Source: Methanobrevibacter sp. (GTDB taxonomy: Archaea; Methanobacteriota; Methanobacteria; Methanobacteriales; Methanobacteriaceae). From it: DNA of 13,569 nt. Shown here piece by piece: positions 12,886 through 13,569 of the stretch. Location: the NCBI GenBank assembly GCA_017646885.1, contig JAGCLR010000177.1, positions 1-13,569 of the forward strand. The letters run 5' to 3'. The position numbers and the translations under genes were made by a program. The notes below the pieces were generated by a model that had not been told where the DNA came from, made no database searches, and worked only from the letters and a program-made list of their open reading frames with translations. Numbering within the stretch: the first letter of the stretch is position 1; every line of letters starts with the position of its first letter.

Positions 12886-13279
12886 TATATAATTTATAAA
12901 ATGCTTCAGAGACTCCGCCATGGATCCACATCATGGCGCAGAATTTAACAGCGGCTTGATCTTCTGAAAATTTGGCGGCCTCTTGTTCTGTTTCCTCTAA
13001 TACAAGGGCCAAAATCCTTTTAGCATCTCCAAAATAGAAGAGATGATCAAAAATTGAATTTGTAAGACCGCGGCCCCATTCTGTGAAGGCCTCTTGATAA
13101 CATTGTTTAGGCTCTAAATAAATTTTACCGCTTGGGCCTTTTGTGGCTTCTATGAAATCATGAGCCATAATGAAGGCGGCTTCTTCTGCTGTCTTTGGAT
13201 CTTCATCCCATCCGCTGCAATATGCAACCATAGCAGCCTTTAAATTTTGAATTGCTTTTTTTGAGTTTGTTTTTAACAT
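12875..13279 (-). CDS. 134-aa small phage protein, unknown
   Basis: First gene of the right operon. The protein begins MLKTNSKKAIQNLKAAMVAY and is acidic and helical through its length. The segment FDHLFYFGDAKRILALVLEE, then TEQEAAKFSEDQAAVKFCAM, resembles from memory a family of small uncharacterised proteins common in Firmicutes phages and mobile elements (pattern YYxxxA-LGxxLEETxxE). I cannot name the family. No catalytic or DNA-binding motif is visible. The ATG at 13279 is preceded by AAAGGU 9 nt upstream, directly adjoining a leader hairpin. Ribozyme A follows its stop codon. Confidence 0.8.
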   Translation of the reverse strand: MLKTNSKKAIQNLKAAMVAYCSGWDEDPKTAEEAAFIMAHDFIEATKGPSGKIYLEPKQCYQEAFTEWGRGLTNSIFDHLFYFGDAKRILALVLEETEQEAAKFSEDQAAVKFCAMMWIHGGVSEAFYKLYKGW

Positions 13280-13293
13280 GTGCTTTTACCTTT

Positions 13294-13309
13294 AACCCCT
13301 TTAGGGGTT
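13294..13309 (-). promoter_or_regulatory. leader hairpin abutting the ribosome site
   Basis: Minus-strand AACCCC and GGGGTT pair around TAAA, immediately 5' of the AAAGGT ribosome site of the 134-aa gene. No U-tract follows, so it is not a terminator for this operon. It may affect ribosome loading or protect the message. Confidence 0.55.
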
Positions 13310-13320
13310 CCCTTTCTTCT

Positions 13321-13336
13321 TGCTTATCTCTAAGCA
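13321..13336 (-). promoter_or_regulatory. 5'-terminal stem-loop of the right-operon transcript
   Basis: TGCTTA and TAAGCA pair perfectly around GAGA. With the promoter at 13342-13370 the transcript would start near 13335, so this stem would form the extreme 5' end of the RNA, a known way to slow 5'-end-dependent decay. Confidence 0.5.
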
Positions 13337-13341
13337 TCTTT

Positions 13342-13370
13342 ATTTTAAAATATATGTTGTCATGTGTCAA
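13342..13370 (-). promoter_or_regulatory. promoter of the right operon
   Basis: Minus-strand TTGACA (13370-13365) is separated by 17 nt from TAAAAT (13347-13342), a near-consensus sigma-70-type promoter. The initiation site is expected near 13335. The -35 and first spacer bases are almost the same as those of the left operon promoter. Confidence 0.7.
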
Positions 13371-13372
13371 CA
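13355..13372. promoter_or_regulatory. operator-like dyad over the right -35 box
   Basis: Plus strand TGTTGTCA TG TGTCAACA is an 18-bp dyad with 7 of 8 positions paired. It is the second copy of the element at 4048-4065 and covers the -35 box in exactly the same register. Confidence 0.6.
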
Positions 13373-13569
13373 CTTGAAATCTAAAAGAAAAAAATCTTTC
13401 TTGATCCAACAGCAGCAGAGGCCAGAAGATCAACCAGAACAGGACCAGCAGCAGCCGCAAAAATAGCAGGATCAAAAGCGAAAAGCTCCCCCACTCGTTG
13501 CACATGAAAGGGCGCAAATTATCAAATTAGGGGCAAAAAGGCCCCAAACAGCCCCACAGGGGCGCGAAA
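13373..13569. other. noncoding right edge with tandem GGGGC hairpins
   Basis: No convincing gene is seen here. A CAG-rich low-complexity tract covers about 13407-13460. At the edge, GGGGC/GCCCC (13530-13534 with 13541-13545) and GCCCC/GGGGC (13551-13555 with 13559-13563) form two small hairpins in a row. On the minus strand the second is followed by TGTTT, so it could be the terminator of a gene lying beyond the window. It could also be a structural end of the genome. Confidence 0.45.

Noticed and set aside
13131..13145. A third CCCAAGC on the minus strand
   Set aside because: It lies inside the 134-aa gene, and the flanks form no P4 stem or UAAY/GAGGG partners.
13362..13466. Plus-strand Gln-rich 34-codon frame
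   Set aside because: It starts inside the operator, lacks a ribosome site and is low complexity.
13203..13517. Minus-strand 104-codon frame with a very hydrophobic N-terminus
   Set aside because: It runs through the right promoter and into the 134-aa gene, has no ribosome site, and its leucines come from the reverse of a CAG-rich low-complexity tract.
1..13569. CRISPR arrays, tRNA genes, insertion sequences
   Set aside because: Reading both strands revealed no regularly spaced repeats, no cloverleaf, and no transposase or flanking inverted repeats.

Overview
The window looks like most of a small phi29-type podovirus (Salasmaviridae/Picovirinae-like) genome from a low-G+C Firmicutes host. 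The evidence for the virus type is a gp16-like packaging ATPase, a family-B polymerase relative, and a late cluster in the order scaffold, major capsid, tail knob, portal, lower collar. The host inference rests on A+T-rich coding, frequent AGA arginine codons and strong AGGAGG ribosome binding sites. TGA is used as a stop, so the code appears standard.

There are three transcription units. (1) A leftward early/replication operon runs from about 4028 to the left edge: DUF7694-like protein, HTH protein, a 56-aa protein, an ERF-type annealing protein ending in an SSB-like tail, a strongly reduced family-B polymerase, a basic 177-aa protein (terminal-protein candidate), and the packaging ATPase, which is cut by the window start. 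Neighbouring genes overlap or are spaced by a few bases. (2) A rightward late operon (4268-11748) encodes scaffold, major capsid, tail knob, a helical pilot-like protein, portal, lower collar, a one-TM holin-like protein and a fibre/appendage protein. It ends at a strong, probably bidirectional terminator. (3) A second leftward operon (13335 to 11784) carries five small genes of unknown function and is visibly richer in G+C.

The most striking feature is in the third unit. Two intergenic gaps, one after each of its first two genes, each hold an approximately 56-60-nt sequence that folds as a twister self-cleaving ribozyme. The two copies differ in stems P2 and P4 by compensatory changes, while the catalytic loops are identical. 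Each copy is preceded by a stop-codon hairpin whose 3' arm overlaps ribozyme stem P1, and each is followed by the ribosome binding site of the next gene. This suggests ribozyme-driven cutting of a polycistronic phage mRNA into single-gene messages.

Both leftward operons start from near-identical sigma-70-type promoters whose -35 box lies inside the same 18-bp imperfect dyad, which implies one shared regulator. The HTH protein of the first operon is the obvious candidate. The 4015-4267 divergent region also contains an A+T-rich perfect palindrome and a structured late leader.

No lysis enzyme, complete terminal repeat or standard full-length protein-primed polymerase is visible. The ATPase is incomplete, so the window is probably not the complete linear genome.
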